From contig CP046177.1 of the NCBI GenBank assembly GCA_014075215.1, positions 1,674,501 to 1,738,500 on the forward strand: a stretch of 64,000 nucleotides of DNA. The letters are read 5' to 3'. Source of the stretch: Flavobacteriaceae bacterium (GTDB lineage Bacteria > Bacteroidota > Bacteroidia > Flavobacteriales > Flavobacteriaceae). Below are positions 28,123 through 37,196 of this stretch, one piece after another. A program made the translations under genes and the position numbers. The notes beneath the pieces were generated by a model. It searched no databases. It was not told where the DNA came from and was given only the letters and a program-made list of their open reading frames with translations. The first letter of the stretch is position 1, and the number at the start of each line of letters is the position of its first letter.

Positions 28123-29355
28123 TCATAGCATTTTTTTTGGATAGCAAACAAAATACTTAACTACCGGTTCGGTAAGGGCCTGTAGGTTTAACTGATTTGA
28201 AGATGTTATGATATCTTCCGGTTTCCCCTTTTCATTTATGATTTTTACAGGTTGTTTTTTATCATAAGCTAAATTTGAGATTTTTCCTGAAAAAACAAAA
28301 TATTTTGCTTCATCATCACTCATGCCATATGTTTTTTTCAGTACTCTGATTTTTGTATCCAAAACTTCTTTTTTAATGGGATTATTTTTCATCTCTATTT
28401 TTAGAAATTTTCTATAAAAAATCATTTTTGATAGTATAGACAATACCCTGTCCGGATGATTCAGCCACATTTTTATTGCAAAAAACACATCCACATCATC
28501 TAATTTAGAAAACTCTTGTAGTACTTCCCGTGTAAAGTTTATGGTTGAAATTTTAGTAGTAAGAAAAAAATCTAATGAACTGTAAACTTTTACATGTTCT
28601 CCCCTTTCTGTTAATTCTCTCGCTCTTTGAAATAATTTTATGATCATATTTTCTGCTACCAAACTGGTTTTATGCAAATATACCTGCCAGTACATTAATC
28701 TTCTGGCGACTATAAATTTTTCTACTGAGTAGATTGCCTTTGCTTCTACTACCAATTCATCATTTACAACATCCATCATAGCAATTATACGATCCGAACT
28801 AATATTACCTTCGACAACTCCGGTATAAAAACTATCTCTTTTTAAATAATCCAATCTATCAATATCTAACTGACTTGAAATTAATTGATGTAAAAACGTT
28901 CTGTGATACGTATTGATAAAAAGTTGAATGGCTATCTCTAACTTTCCATCAAAAATGGTATTAAATTCTTCCATGAACATTAGGGAAATTTTCTCATGTG
29001 AAATCCCGTTAACTATACTTCGTTCTAAAGCATGAGAAAATGGACCATGCCCTATGTCATGAAGCAAAATAGCAATGTACAATGCGTTTTCTTCTTCATC
29101 GGAAATTTTAACTCCCTTCACACGTAAAATACTGACAACTTTTTGCATTAAATTTACGCAACCTATTGCGTGGTGAAATCTGGTATGATTTGCTCCCGGA
29201 TATACCATATTTGATAAACCCATTTGAGTAATTCTCCTTAATCTTTGAAAGTACGGATGTTCTATCATATCAAAAATTAAGGTATTAGGAATTCTGATAA
29301 ATCCGTAAACAGGATCGTTGAGCAATTTCAATTTATGATACGTATGTGTTTTCAA
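28123..29355 (-). CDS. HD-domain phosphohydrolase (dGTPase-like)
   Basis: 410 aa. The HD superfamily metal motif is clear: H in ANHTRFHHAIG, HD in ILLHDIGHGPFSHALE, and D in SQLDIDRLDYLKRDS. The layout matches the conserved Bacteroidota HD proteins related to SAMHD1 and dGTPases, which hydrolyse nucleotides. The precise substrate is unknown. It is divergent from the GH19 lipoprotein gene. Confidence 0.88.
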   Translation of the reverse strand: MKTHTYHKLKLLNDPVYGFIRIPNTLIFDMIEHPYFQRLRRITQMGLSNMVYPGANHTRFHHAIGCVNLMQKVVSILRVKGVKISDEEENALYIAILLHDIGHGPFSHALERSIVNGISHEKISLMFMEEFNTIFDGKLEIAIQLFINTYHRTFLHQLISSQLDIDRLDYLKRDSFYTGVVEGNISSDRIIAMMDVVNDELVVEAKAIYSVEKFIVARRLMYWQVYLHKTSLVAENMIIKLFQRARELTERGEHVKVYSSLDFFLTTKISTINFTREVLQEFSKLDDVDVFFAIKMWLNHPDRVLSILSKMIFYRKFLKIEMKNNPIKKEVLDTKIRVLKKTYGMSDDEAKYFVFSGKISNLAYDKKQPVKIINEKGKPEDIITSSNQLNLQALTEPVVKYFVCYPKKML

Positions 29356-29953
29356 AAACCGGCTTTTATTGGGATATTGCGCAAACTAAATGTAATTTCA
29401 TAACAAAACCAAATAATGCTATTTTTAATTTGCATTATTTTGATGGTAAAATGATCTTTTTGATTGAATATTGAAGGATTGAAGGGGTAAAAAGTTTCCT
29501 AAATGGAATTAATGATTCTTCTTAATATTAAACCTTTACACTTTTATTTCTTTTTAAAAATAATATTATTTTTAGAGTGTTTAGAGGAGCCTACTCTATA
29601 ATTTTCCGACTTTGAAAAAAAATATCCTCATATATTTGGATATTAAGAATTATTTTTATAGGTTTGACTTGATAAACGAAATAAAAGGGCTATGGCTTAA
29701 AAAAATTGAAAGCAGTTAAATTTTAATAACCCCCATACCTTTTCAGACGTCTTGTTTTGTTGTACGATTTTTAACACCGCCTTTTTTTGAATAAAACAAA
29801 AAGGCATAAACCGGGCAGTACATAAATATTTATTGTTCCGGTATGAAACAGAGGCATACTAAGAAATGTCTGTAAAAAAATATCCGGTAGTTGTGGTTTA
29901 TATGAAACACAGCAAAACCGGTGCGTATTAACTAATTTAAACAATTTTAAATC
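29356..29953. other. Intergenic region between the HD and GH19 lipoprotein genes
   Basis: About 600 bp, very AT-rich, with no convincing ORF, RNA or repeat. It must hold the divergent promoters. No clear TTTG-N19-TAnnTTTG match was found by eye. Confidence 0.5.
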
Positions 29954-31714
29954 ATGAAAATGAAAAAAACTTCATGTATCAAAATCGGGGTCTTCGTCTT
30001 TAGTCTATCTTTGTTCTTATGGAACTGTATCCGAGAAGACTTTATGAATCCTCAAAACACCGTTACCTCTAACAAGCTCAAGTATTCCTTAACGAAAATA
30101 ACTTACCGGGAACTACTTGCAGACAAGGAAATAAAACCCTCTTTACCTCTGATTGAAAGACGATTTTCTAAGCACTCGCTACAAAGCATCTACAGCAGAA
30201 GTGCTACTGAGGTTGCAGCAGGCCTCACCATTTTTACCGATGAGATTAACAGAATTGTCATAGACGATGTCATTACCTGGACATTTCAGACAGAAAGCCC
30301 TGTTTTGGAAACTTCTGATTTTGAAAACTTTTTGGTAAAAAAACACAATGGTGTGTTTACCTATTTTTTGGTTTCCTATGAGTTCACTGACCTTACCGAT
30401 TCCGAAACATTGTATGAAAAAGCCACTTCGTATGTGATTTCCGAAGAATACCTAAGCCTGGAAGGCCTCAACCTGTCTTCCAGAGATGCTTTTGATTGGG
30501 TTTTTCCGAATGACGGTGGTGGTACGGGTAGCGGTCCTTGTGACGGTATTTTGGTATATGACCGGTGTAATTTGGGAGGCAATGCGGACGGACACTGGCC
30601 GGTTTTGCAAAACGATGGGTTTACCTATTGTAGCGGTAGTCCGCTGTTATATATAGATTTTTCACACTGTGAGAACTACGGTGTTCCGGATCCTCCTGTG
30701 GGAGACCCGCCGGGAGGAGATGATGGCTCCGGAGGAGATCAGCTTATTGGAGGTGGAGGTAGCGGAGGAGGAAGCTCCGGTGGTGATGGAGATACAACGC
30801 TTACGGCTCCTGTTGAGTTGGCAGACCCCAGATGTCCTGAGGGAAGTGGAAAGGTGATGGTAGACGGTGTTTGTGTATGTCCACCACATACCAATAAAGT
30901 GGAAGATTCGGACGGAAATTGTGTATGCCCGGAAGGTAAGATAGAGAATTATCAGGGAGTATGTGTAGACAAATGTGAAACGACCAAAGATGATCTAAAA
31001 AAGGTATTTACGGATACCGATGAAGATATTTTAGAAGAAATAGCAGATGCTATTAACAAACACGGAAAAGACTACGGTATTGATACTGATGAAAAACTAC
31101 AACACTTTCTGGCACAAGCCGGACATGAAAGTAGTTTTGCTCCCGCAGGAAAAGACGAGTTTGAAGCTTTTGAAGAAAACCTGAATTACAGGTGGGCCAA
31201 GCTAGGAACTAAGGATTACTGGGAAAAATACTTTAATACTGTTGCCAGTCCTACGGCAGATTCCACAAAAGCAAACCCCAACGATTATAAGCGAGATTCT
31301 ACATCTATATATGTAAACAAACAAAAATTTGCAAATAGAGTGTATGATGATACTTACAGAAGCGCAAAAACTAAATTAGGAAACGTAAATACCGGAGATG
31401 GTTATAAATTCAGGGGACGCGGTATTTTTCAGCTAACAGGAAGGTATAATTACCGGCAGTTTACGACATACTATCAAAGCAGGTATGGTAGCACACTGGA
31501 TTTTACTACCAATCCGGGCTTGGTTGCTTCTGATAAAGAAATTGCCGTAATTAGTGCTTTATGGTTCTTCAAAAATAAGGTAATGGGCAAAGTTTCTATA
31601 AATAATAATACATCGGTAAAAAAAGTTACTTACTATATTAATTCGAAACGTAAAGGATTACCGCATAGAAAAAGCCTATTTAATAAAACAAAAGATTCGA
31701 TACAATGTAACTAA
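29954..31714 (+). CDS. Secreted lipoprotein with a C-terminal GH19 (chitinase/lysozyme-like) domain
   Basis: 586 aa. The signal ends FSLSLFLWNC, a lipoprotein cysteine. An unassigned N-domain (about residues 30-190) leads to a Gly/Ser/Asp/Pro-rich linker (about 235-285). A Cys-rich EGF-like stretch follows (CVCPPHT, CVCPEGK), then a GH19 domain (about 345-580). GH19 evidence: AQAGHESSF with the first catalytic Glu, FEENLNYRW, FRGRGIFQLTGRYNY and NPGLVASDKEIAVISALWFF. This version resembles phage-type muramidases as much as chitinases, so the substrate may be peptidoglycan or chitin. Two small exported proteins follow at once. Confidence 0.85.
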   Translation: MKMKKTSCIKIGVFVFSLSLFLWNCIREDFMNPQNTVTSNKLKYSLTKITYRELLADKEIKPSLPLIERRFSKHSLQSIYSRSATEVAAGLTIFTDEINRIVIDDVITWTFQTESPVLETSDFENFLVKKHNGVFTYFLVSYEFTDLTDSETLYEKATSYVISEEYLSLEGLNLSSRDAFDWVFPNDGGGTGSGPCDGILVYDRCNLGGNADGHWPVLQNDGFTYCSGSPLLYIDFSHCENYGVPDPPVGDPPGGDDGSGGDQLIGGGGSGGGSSGGDGDTTLTAPVELADPRCPEGSGKVMVDGVCVCPPHTNKVEDSDGNCVCPEGKIENYQGVCVDKCETTKDDLKKVFTDTDEDILEEIADAINKHGKDYGIDTDEKLQHFLAQAGHESSFAPAGKDEFEAFEENLNYRWAKLGTKDYWEKYFNTVASPTADSTKANPNDYKRDSTSIYVNKQKFANRVYDDTYRSAKTKLGNVNTGDGYKFRGRGIFQLTGRYNYRQFTTYYQSRYGSTLDFTTNPGLVASDKEIAVISALWFFKNKVMGKVSINNNTSVKKVTYYINSKRKGLPHRKSLFNKTKDSIQCN

Positions 31715-31724
31715 AATCAAAATC

Positions 31725-32138
31725 ATGAAAACAAAAAAACAAATTTTAAAAATAACGGCAATAGGATTACTTTTTATTAGTACTGCAGGATTTTTATTTT
31801 TTCAGCAATCTACTTTAGTACAGGAAGAAAAACAACTAATTATAGGCATTTGGATTGAGGATAGCTCTCCTACAACGAGATTAGAATTTAAAGAGAATGG
31901 GGTGTGTTACTGGTATTTTGAAGGGGATCCAGCAGAAGAATATACTTATTCTATTAGTAGTGAATTTGCTCCTAATGGATCTGAACATACTTTTTTAAAA
32001 TTAATTGCAATAAATAGCGATGTTATAGGGGTAGGAGAAACGGTGGAGTATGCTATAAATAGTCTGGGAGATGATAAAATGACTTTAGAATCAATTGGAG
32101 GATTTGGTGATAAGTTGACCTATTTTACCAAACAATAA
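31725..32138 (+). CDS. Small exported or membrane-anchored lipocalin-like protein (hypothetical)
   Basis: 137 aa with one N-terminal hydrophobic segment (LKITAIGLLFISTAGFLFF), then a beta-rich body starting IIGIWIEDSSPTTRLEFKEN, which resembles lipocalin-like small proteins. It begins 10 nt after the GH19 gene, so it is co-transcribed. No catalytic motif. The position would suit an accessory or immunity protein; that is speculation. Confidence 0.65.
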   Translation: MKTKKQILKITAIGLLFISTAGFLFFQQSTLVQEEKQLIIGIWIEDSSPTTRLEFKENGVCYWYFEGDPAEEYTYSISSEFAPNGSEHTFLKLIAINSDVIGVGETVEYAINSLGDDKMTLESIGGFGDKLTYFTKQ

Positions 32139-32168
32139 AATTCAAGGGCAGTACAATTGTAATTAATT

Positions 32169-32672
32169 ATGAAATATACTATGATCATATTATTGTCTTT
32201 TTGCGGTAATCTTTTCGGACAAATAAACAAAACAAAAGATACGATAATTCTAAAATTTGATGCAAATCAAAAATTTATGTACAAGCATGTTTTTTTTAAC
32301 CCTTTGATTGTCAATAAAACAAAAGATAGTGCTTCCATTATTTATAGATATACGAAACCTTTAAAAAAAACAGTATCTAACCCTAAAACAAAAGTTCTTT
32401 TTCATTTATCTTTTCTTGTACAAGCTAAAAAAGAGATAGTACATATGAGAAATAAAATGTATCGTTATAAGGTGCTAAAAAAAGATATTACGTATTTAGA
32501 AAATAGATTGGTTCTAAATTATAATTTTTTTAAAAATAATGATGAGAAATATATTAGAGATTTTATATTTAGGAAAGAAAGAACTATTCTTATTTATGAT
32601 ATTAGCGAACCAAAAGAAAATGGAAAAATAGTTTTAAGAGAAGTGGGTAGTTTTCCATATGAGGAAATATAA
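32169..32672 (+). CDS. Hypothetical secreted protein
   Basis: 167 aa with a short signal peptide (MKYTMIILLSFCGNLFG). The mature part is Lys-rich, basic and beta-prone, with no recognisable domain. It is 30 nt after the preceding small gene and so probably in the same operon. Strong AT bias (long A runs) compared with carB nearby. Confidence 0.6.
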   Translation: MKYTMIILLSFCGNLFGQINKTKDTIILKFDANQKFMYKHVFFNPLIVNKTKDSASIIYRYTKPLKKTVSNPKTKVLFHLSFLVQAKKEIVHMRNKMYRYKVLKKDITYLENRLVLNYNFFKNNDEKYIRDFIFRKERTILIYDISEPKENGKIVLREVGSFPYEEI

Positions 32673-32808
32673 ACTGGAAAAAGTTTTATAAAGGTAATAA
32701 AAAATATCCTAATTTTTTTAGCCAATATTATCAGGAGATGATTTTTTGATAGTTATTAGCTGCCGGAATATACCTACAGAAAATAATTTTGCTTTTTTAG
32801 TATTTGAA

Positions 32809-32839
32809 TTTGTCTAAAATAAAAACAGTTGTATATTTG
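32809..32839 (+). promoter_or_regulatory. rpmH promoter (Bacteroidota type)
   Basis: TTTG, exactly 19 nt, then TATATTTG: a full match to the Bacteroidota sigma-ABfr consensus. It lies 70 bp upstream of the rpmH ATG. Confidence 0.8.
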
Positions 32840-32909
32840 CATCCGCTTTTAGCAGATAGATTTTCACTGTAAGCAAAAGTATAAAGAAGATATTTAAAGG
32901 TATATTGTA

Positions 32910-33071
32910 ATGAGTAAAAGAACCTATCAGCCGTCCAAAAGGAAGAGAAGAAACAAGCATGGTTTTAGAGAAAGAATGGCTTCTGCTAACGGTAGAAAAG
33001 TATTGGCTCGCAGAAGAGCAAAAGGCAGAAAAAAAGTATCTGTTTCATCAGAACCAAGACCTAAAAAATAA
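32910..33071 (+). CDS. rpmH: 50S ribosomal protein L34
   Basis: 53 aa, highly basic: starts MSKRTYQPSKRKRRNKHGF and contains GRKVLARRRAKGRKK, the L34 signature. A structural protein of the large ribosomal subunit. Preceded by a consensus promoter and followed by a terminator, so it is a single-gene unit. No dnaA or rnpA lies beside it in this window. Confidence 0.97.
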   Translation: MSKRTYQPSKRKRRNKHGFRERMASANGRKVLARRRAKGRKKVSVSSEPRPKK

Positions 33072-33094
33072 TGATTAACAATTGTTAATAATAA

Positions 33095-33126
33095 GGGTGT
33101 TGCTTTTTTAAGTAACACCTTTTTTT
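33095..33126 (+). terminator. rpmH terminator
   Basis: Stem GGTGTT/AACACC with a 12-nt loop, followed by a run of seven T, 24 bp past the rpmH stop. Confidence 0.8.
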
Positions 33127-33283
33127 ATACCTATGGAGAAATTATTTTTACAAAATCTAAATAAAAGTACTCTTAAACAGAGTTCAAAGTTTGAAAGTTT
33201 CAAGTAAAAAGTTTGTTCAACACTCTTATTAAGGCATTGAGAAAATAGCATTCTTTAAAAAAATAAAAGTTAAATAATACAAA

Positions 33284-36136
33284 ATGCCTAAAAAAGAAGA
33301 TCTAAAATCCATTTTAATAATCGGTTCGGGGCCTATTGTGATTGGTCAAGCCTGCGAATTTGATTATTCCGGCTCACAATCGTTGCGCTCCCTGAGAGAA
33401 GACGGAATTGAAACTATTTTAATTAATTCCAATCCTGCAACTATTATGACTGATCCTTCAATGGCAGATCATGTATACTTATTGCCATTGACCACAAAAT
33501 CAATTATCAAAGTATTAAAAGAACATCCGCAAATTGATGCGGTTTTGCCAACTATGGGAGGCCAGACAGCTTTAAACTTATGTATTGAAGCTGATGAAAA
33601 AGGAATTTGGGAAGATTTTAATGTAAAACTGATAGGCGTTGATATCAATGCAATTAATATTACGGAAGATAGAGAACAGTTCCGTGAACTCATGAATACA
33701 ATTGGAGTTGCTATGGCCCCGCAAGCAACGGCAACCTCTTTTTTGAAAGGAAAAGAAATTGCGCAAGAATTTGGATTTCCATTGTGTATCAGAGCCTCTT
33801 ATACCTTAGGTGGAGCCGGAGCGGCAATTGTCTATGAAGAAGAAGATTTTAATAAATTATTACGCAGAGGCCTGGAAATTTCTCCGATCCATGAAGTGAT
33901 GATTGACAAGGCAATGACGGGCTGGAAAGAATATGAATTGGAATTACTGCGTGATAAGAATGACAATGTAGTCATTATTTGTTCTATTGAAAATATGGAT
34001 CCGATGGGTATCCATACGGGAGACTCTATTACCGTAGCCCCGGCAATGACCCTGTCTGACAAAACATATCAGAAAATGCGCAATATGGCAATAAAAATGA
34101 TGCGCAGTATTGGAGATTTTGAAGGAGGGTGTAATGTCCAGTTTGCGGTAAGCCCGGATGAAAAAGAAGATATTATCGCTATAGAAATTAACCCGCGTGT
34201 GTCCCGTTCGTCGGCATTGGCAAGTAAAGCTACCGGATACCCTATTGCAAAGGTTGCCACAAAATTAGCCATTGGCTATACTTTGGATGAATTAAGCAAT
34301 CAAATTACGAAATCAACTTCAGCATTGTTTGAGCCGACATTAGACTATGTCATTGTAAAAATTCCACGTTGGAACTTTGATAAATTTGAAGGAGCTGACA
34401 GAACATTAGGGCTGCAAATGAAAGCAGTAGGGGAAGTGATGGGTATTGGACGCTCTTTTCAGGAAGCATTGCACAAAGCCACACAATCCCTGGAAATCAA
34501 GAGAAACGGACTAGGTGCCGACGGAAAAGGATATAAAGATTACAATCAGATTATAGATAAGCTAACCCATGCTTCCTGGGATCGCGTATTTGTAATTTAT
34601 GACGCCATTCAGATGGGAATTCCGTTAAGCCAGATTTATGATATCACAAAAATCGATATGTGGTATTTGAAACAATATGAGGAATTGTTCCATTTGGAAA
34701 AAGAAATTTCTAAGTATCAGGTAGATACTATTGATAAAGGTTTACTACTTGAAGCAAAGCAAAAAGGGTATGGAGATCGTCAGATAGCTCATATGTTGGG
34801 TTGTTTGGAAAGCCAGGTATACAACAAGAGAGAAGAACTAAACATTCAACGTGTGTACAAACTGGTAGACACTTGCGCTGCAGAATTTACAGCAAAAACA
34901 CCTTATTACTATTCTACCTTTGAAAATGTTATTGAAACCGCGTCGGGAAAAATATATTCGGACAATGAAAGTATTGTAAGCGATAAAAAGAAAATAGTGG
35001 TATTAGGCTCCGGGCCTAATAGAATTGGACAGGGAATTGAATTTGATTATTGTTGTGTCCACGGCGTTTTGGCCGCTTCCGAATGTGGCTATGAAACCAT
35101 CATGATTAACTGTAACCCTGAGACCGTTTCTACGGATTTTGATATCGCAGATAAATTATATTTTGAACCGGTTTTTTGGGAGCATATTTACGATATCATT
35201 CGCCATGAAAAACCGGAAGGGGTGATTGTTCAACTGGGAGGGCAGACTGCCCTTAAATTAGCCGAAAAACTAGATCGCTACGGGATTAAGATCATCGGAA
35301 CCGGCTATCAATCATTGGATTTGGCAGAAGATAGAGGCAATTTTTCAACCTTGCTGAAAGATAACCATATTCCATACCCGGAATTTGGTGTTGCCGAAAC
35401 GGCAGATCAAGCACTGGAGTTGGCAGATCAGCTAAATTTCCCCATTTTGGTAAGACCTTCTTATGTTTTGGGAGGACAGGGAATGAAAATTGTTATCAAT
35501 AAAGAAGAGTTGGTGGAGCATGTGGTTGACCTGTTACGAAAAATCCCCAATAATAAATTGCTGTTAGATCATTATCTGGATGGTGCCATTGAAGCGGAAG
35601 CAGATGCAATTTGTGATGGCGAAAATGTGCTTATTATTGGAATCATGGAACATATAGAACCCTGCGGGATTCACTCGGGAGATTCCAATGCAACCTTGCC
35701 GGCATTCAATCTGGGAGACTTGGTCATACAGCAAATCATAGATCATACCCACACCATTGCAAAAGCACTCCGTACGGTTGGATTGATAAATATTCAGTTT
35801 GCCATCAAAGATGAAGTAGTATATATCATTGAAGCCAATCCCAGAGCTTCCAGAACGGTACCTTTTATTGCAAAAGCGTATAAAGAACCTTATGTAAATT
35901 ACGCCACTAAGATCATGTTGGGAGAGAATAAAGTAGCAGATTTTAATTTCAACCCGCAATTAGAAGGATATGCCATTAAACAACCTGTTTTTTCATTTAA
36001 TAAATTTCCAAATGTCGATAAAACATTAGGGCCTGAAATGAAAAGCACAGGAGAAAGTATTCTATTTATCGATAGTTTACGTGATGATGAGTTTTATGAG
36101 TTATACTCAAAAAGAAAAATGTACCTGAGTAAATAA
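33284..36136 (+). CDS. carB: Carbamoyl-phosphate synthase large subunit
   Basis: 950 aa with two homologous ATP-grasp halves. The first begins ILIIGSGPIVIGQACEFDYSG and the second near residue 567 with IVVLGSGPNRIGQGIEFDY. It makes carbamoyl phosphate for arginine and pyrimidine synthesis with the small subunit CarA, not in the window. The protein stops right after the second ATP-grasp unit, so it lacks the roughly 120-residue C-terminal MGS-like allosteric domain of enterobacterial CarB. The short form is, to my knowledge, usual in flavobacteria. Confidence 0.96.
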   Translation: MPKKEDLKSILIIGSGPIVIGQACEFDYSGSQSLRSLREDGIETILINSNPATIMTDPSMADHVYLLPLTTKSIIKVLKEHPQIDAVLPTMGGQTALNLCIEADEKGIWEDFNVKLIGVDINAINITEDREQFRELMNTIGVAMAPQATATSFLKGKEIAQEFGFPLCIRASYTLGGAGAAIVYEEEDFNKLLRRGLEISPIHEVMIDKAMTGWKEYELELLRDKNDNVVIICSIENMDPMGIHTGDSITVAPAMTLSDKTYQKMRNMAIKMMRSIGDFEGGCNVQFAVSPDEKEDIIAIEINPRVSRSSALASKATGYPIAKVATKLAIGYTLDELSNQITKSTSALFEPTLDYVIVKIPRWNFDKFEGADRTLGLQMKAVGEVMGIGRSFQEALHKATQSLEIKRNGLGADGKGYKDYNQIIDKLTHASWDRVFVIYDAIQMGIPLSQIYDITKIDMWYLKQYEELFHLEKEISKYQVDTIDKGLLLEAKQKGYGDRQIAHMLGCLESQVYNKREELNIQRVYKLVDTCAAEFTAKTPYYYSTFENVIETASGKIYSDNESIVSDKKKIVVLGSGPNRIGQGIEFDYCCVHGVLAASECGYETIMINCNPETVSTDFDIADKLYFEPVFWEHIYDIIRHEKPEGVIVQLGGQTALKLAEKLDRYGIKIIGTGYQSLDLAEDRGNFSTLLKDNHIPYPEFGVAETADQALELADQLNFPILVRPSYVLGGQGMKIVINKEELVEHVVDLLRKIPNNKLLLDHYLDGAIEAEADAICDGENVLIIGIMEHIEPCGIHSGDSNATLPAFNLGDLVIQQIIDHTHTIAKALRTVGLINIQFAIKDEVVYIIEANPRASRTVPFIAKAYKEPYVNYATKIMLGENKVADFNFNPQLEGYAIKQPVFSFNKFPNVDKTLGPEMKSTGESILFIDSLRDDEFYELYSKRKMYLSK

Positions 36137-36204
36137 AAAACCTATATTTGTAGTAATAATGAGTTCCTGATTACGACCAAGCAAGAAGTAACTAAAATAA
36201 TTAA

Positions 36205-36750
36205 ATGAGACAATATTACTACAAAAAACGTATGGCTCTGATTTTTTGTTTTCTTATCACTTCTTTAGGAGTGCTAAGGTCGCAAGAACTTCCCATTTTT
36301 GATATTGCACGTAACGGTACACTCGAAGAATTAAAATCGGCTATTAAAGAAAACCCTAATAGTATAAATACAGAAAATGATACCGGTTATACTCCGTTGG
36401 CTTTAGCTTGTTATTATGGTAACAATGAGGTAGCCAAATATTTAATAGATCGTGTTCAGAATATTGATGCTACTAGCAATTATGGAACACCTTTGATGGC
36501 AGCAACTATTAAAAACAATAAAGAGTTAGTAACATTGCTCTTAAAAAAGGATGTCAACGTAAATATCTCTGATCCGAACGGAACTACAGCATTGCACTAT
36601 GCCGTTATATTTAATTTTGAAGAAATAGCCGTATTACTGATAAAAGCACAAGCAGACACTACTCTAAAAGACAACAGAGGAAACTCTGCACTGGATTATG
36701 CAAAACTCTCGGGAAGACAAAAAATAATACAATTATTAAAACAGCAATAA
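36205..36750 (+). CDS. Exported ankyrin-repeat protein
   Basis: 181 aa. A signal-like N-terminus (MALIFCFLITSLGVLRSQ) precedes about four ankyrin repeats, seen as TGYTPLALACYYGNNEVAKYL, GTPLMAATIKNNKELV, GTTALHYAVIFNFEEIA and GNSALDYAKLSGRQKI. Ankyrin proteins mediate protein binding; the partner is unknown. It ends one nucleotide before the interrupted DOMON gene, suggesting one operon. Confidence 0.88.
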   Translation: MRQYYYKKRMALIFCFLITSLGVLRSQELPIFDIARNGTLEELKSAIKENPNSINTENDTGYTPLALACYYGNNEVAKYLIDRVQNIDATSNYGTPLMAATIKNNKELVTLLLKKDVNVNISDPNGTTALHYAVIFNFEEIAVLLIKAQADTTLKDNRGNSALDYAKLSGRQKIIQLLKQQ

Positions 36751-36751
36751 C

Positions 36752-36910
36752 ATGAAACAAACACTATTTTCACTATTTTTAATTACAAGTACCGCAGTAT
36801 TTTCTCAAACCTATACTACAGGGACAGTTGCGTTTGATTCAACTTTGTCAATGAATTTGGAGATTAATGGAACAACCGGCACGACTACTTTGACACTAAC
36901 AGGGCCTTCC
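36752..36910 (+). pseudogene. 5' part of a DOMON-domain secreted protein, interrupted by IS110
   Basis: Codes for a signal peptide (MKQTLFSLFLITSTAVFSQ) and the first strands of a DOMON-like domain, up to LTLTGPS. Transposon sequence then adds FRLANRNNYLK and a stop. Joining 36910 to 38243 restores the frame exactly (GPS then GGWFGVGFGGFNM), so the original gene ran from 36752 to 38833. Confidence 0.85.
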
Positions 36911-37031
36911 TTTAGATTAGCAAATAGAAATAATTACTTAAAATAAAAACATAATAGTTATGATGAAATTTCTTTTTTTGCTTCTTTTTTTCTTTGTTAA
37001 TAACTCTTATTTTGTTGATAACCAAAAACAC

Positions 37032-37171
37032 AAAAGAACGGAGTGAACTTTAGCGGCCAGCTAGCTTTTTAGAGCCATCCCCCGTATTAGTCTCCGTTCT
37101 TTTTAAAAGTTACTTAGAACCATATAGAATTTCAGTTTCTGCCCTTATTAAAGGTCTTAGTTTAAGTAACT
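37032..37171 (+). ncRNA. Candidate IS110 bridge RNA (two stem-loops)
   Basis: Stem-loop 1 (37032-37103) is closed by a perfect 12-bp stem, AAAAGAACGGAG with CTCCGTTCTTTT. Stem-loop 2 (37108-37171) is closed by 9 bp, AGTTACTTA with TAAGTAACT. Both lie in the noncoding left end, where IS110-group elements encode their bridge RNA. Loop 1 holds TTTAG on the 5' side (same as the element's left end) and CGTATT on the 3' side (complement of AATACG at its right end), as a donor-binding loop might. These short matches could be chance. Confidence 0.65.
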
Positions 37172-37196
37172 ATTATTAATATCTAATTACAAAATT

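Noticed and set aside
37092..37103. Right arm of the first IS110 stem, with its T run, read as a terminator
   Set aside because: The 48-nt loop is too large for a terminator, and its conservation in both copies fits a guide RNA better; termination is not excluded.
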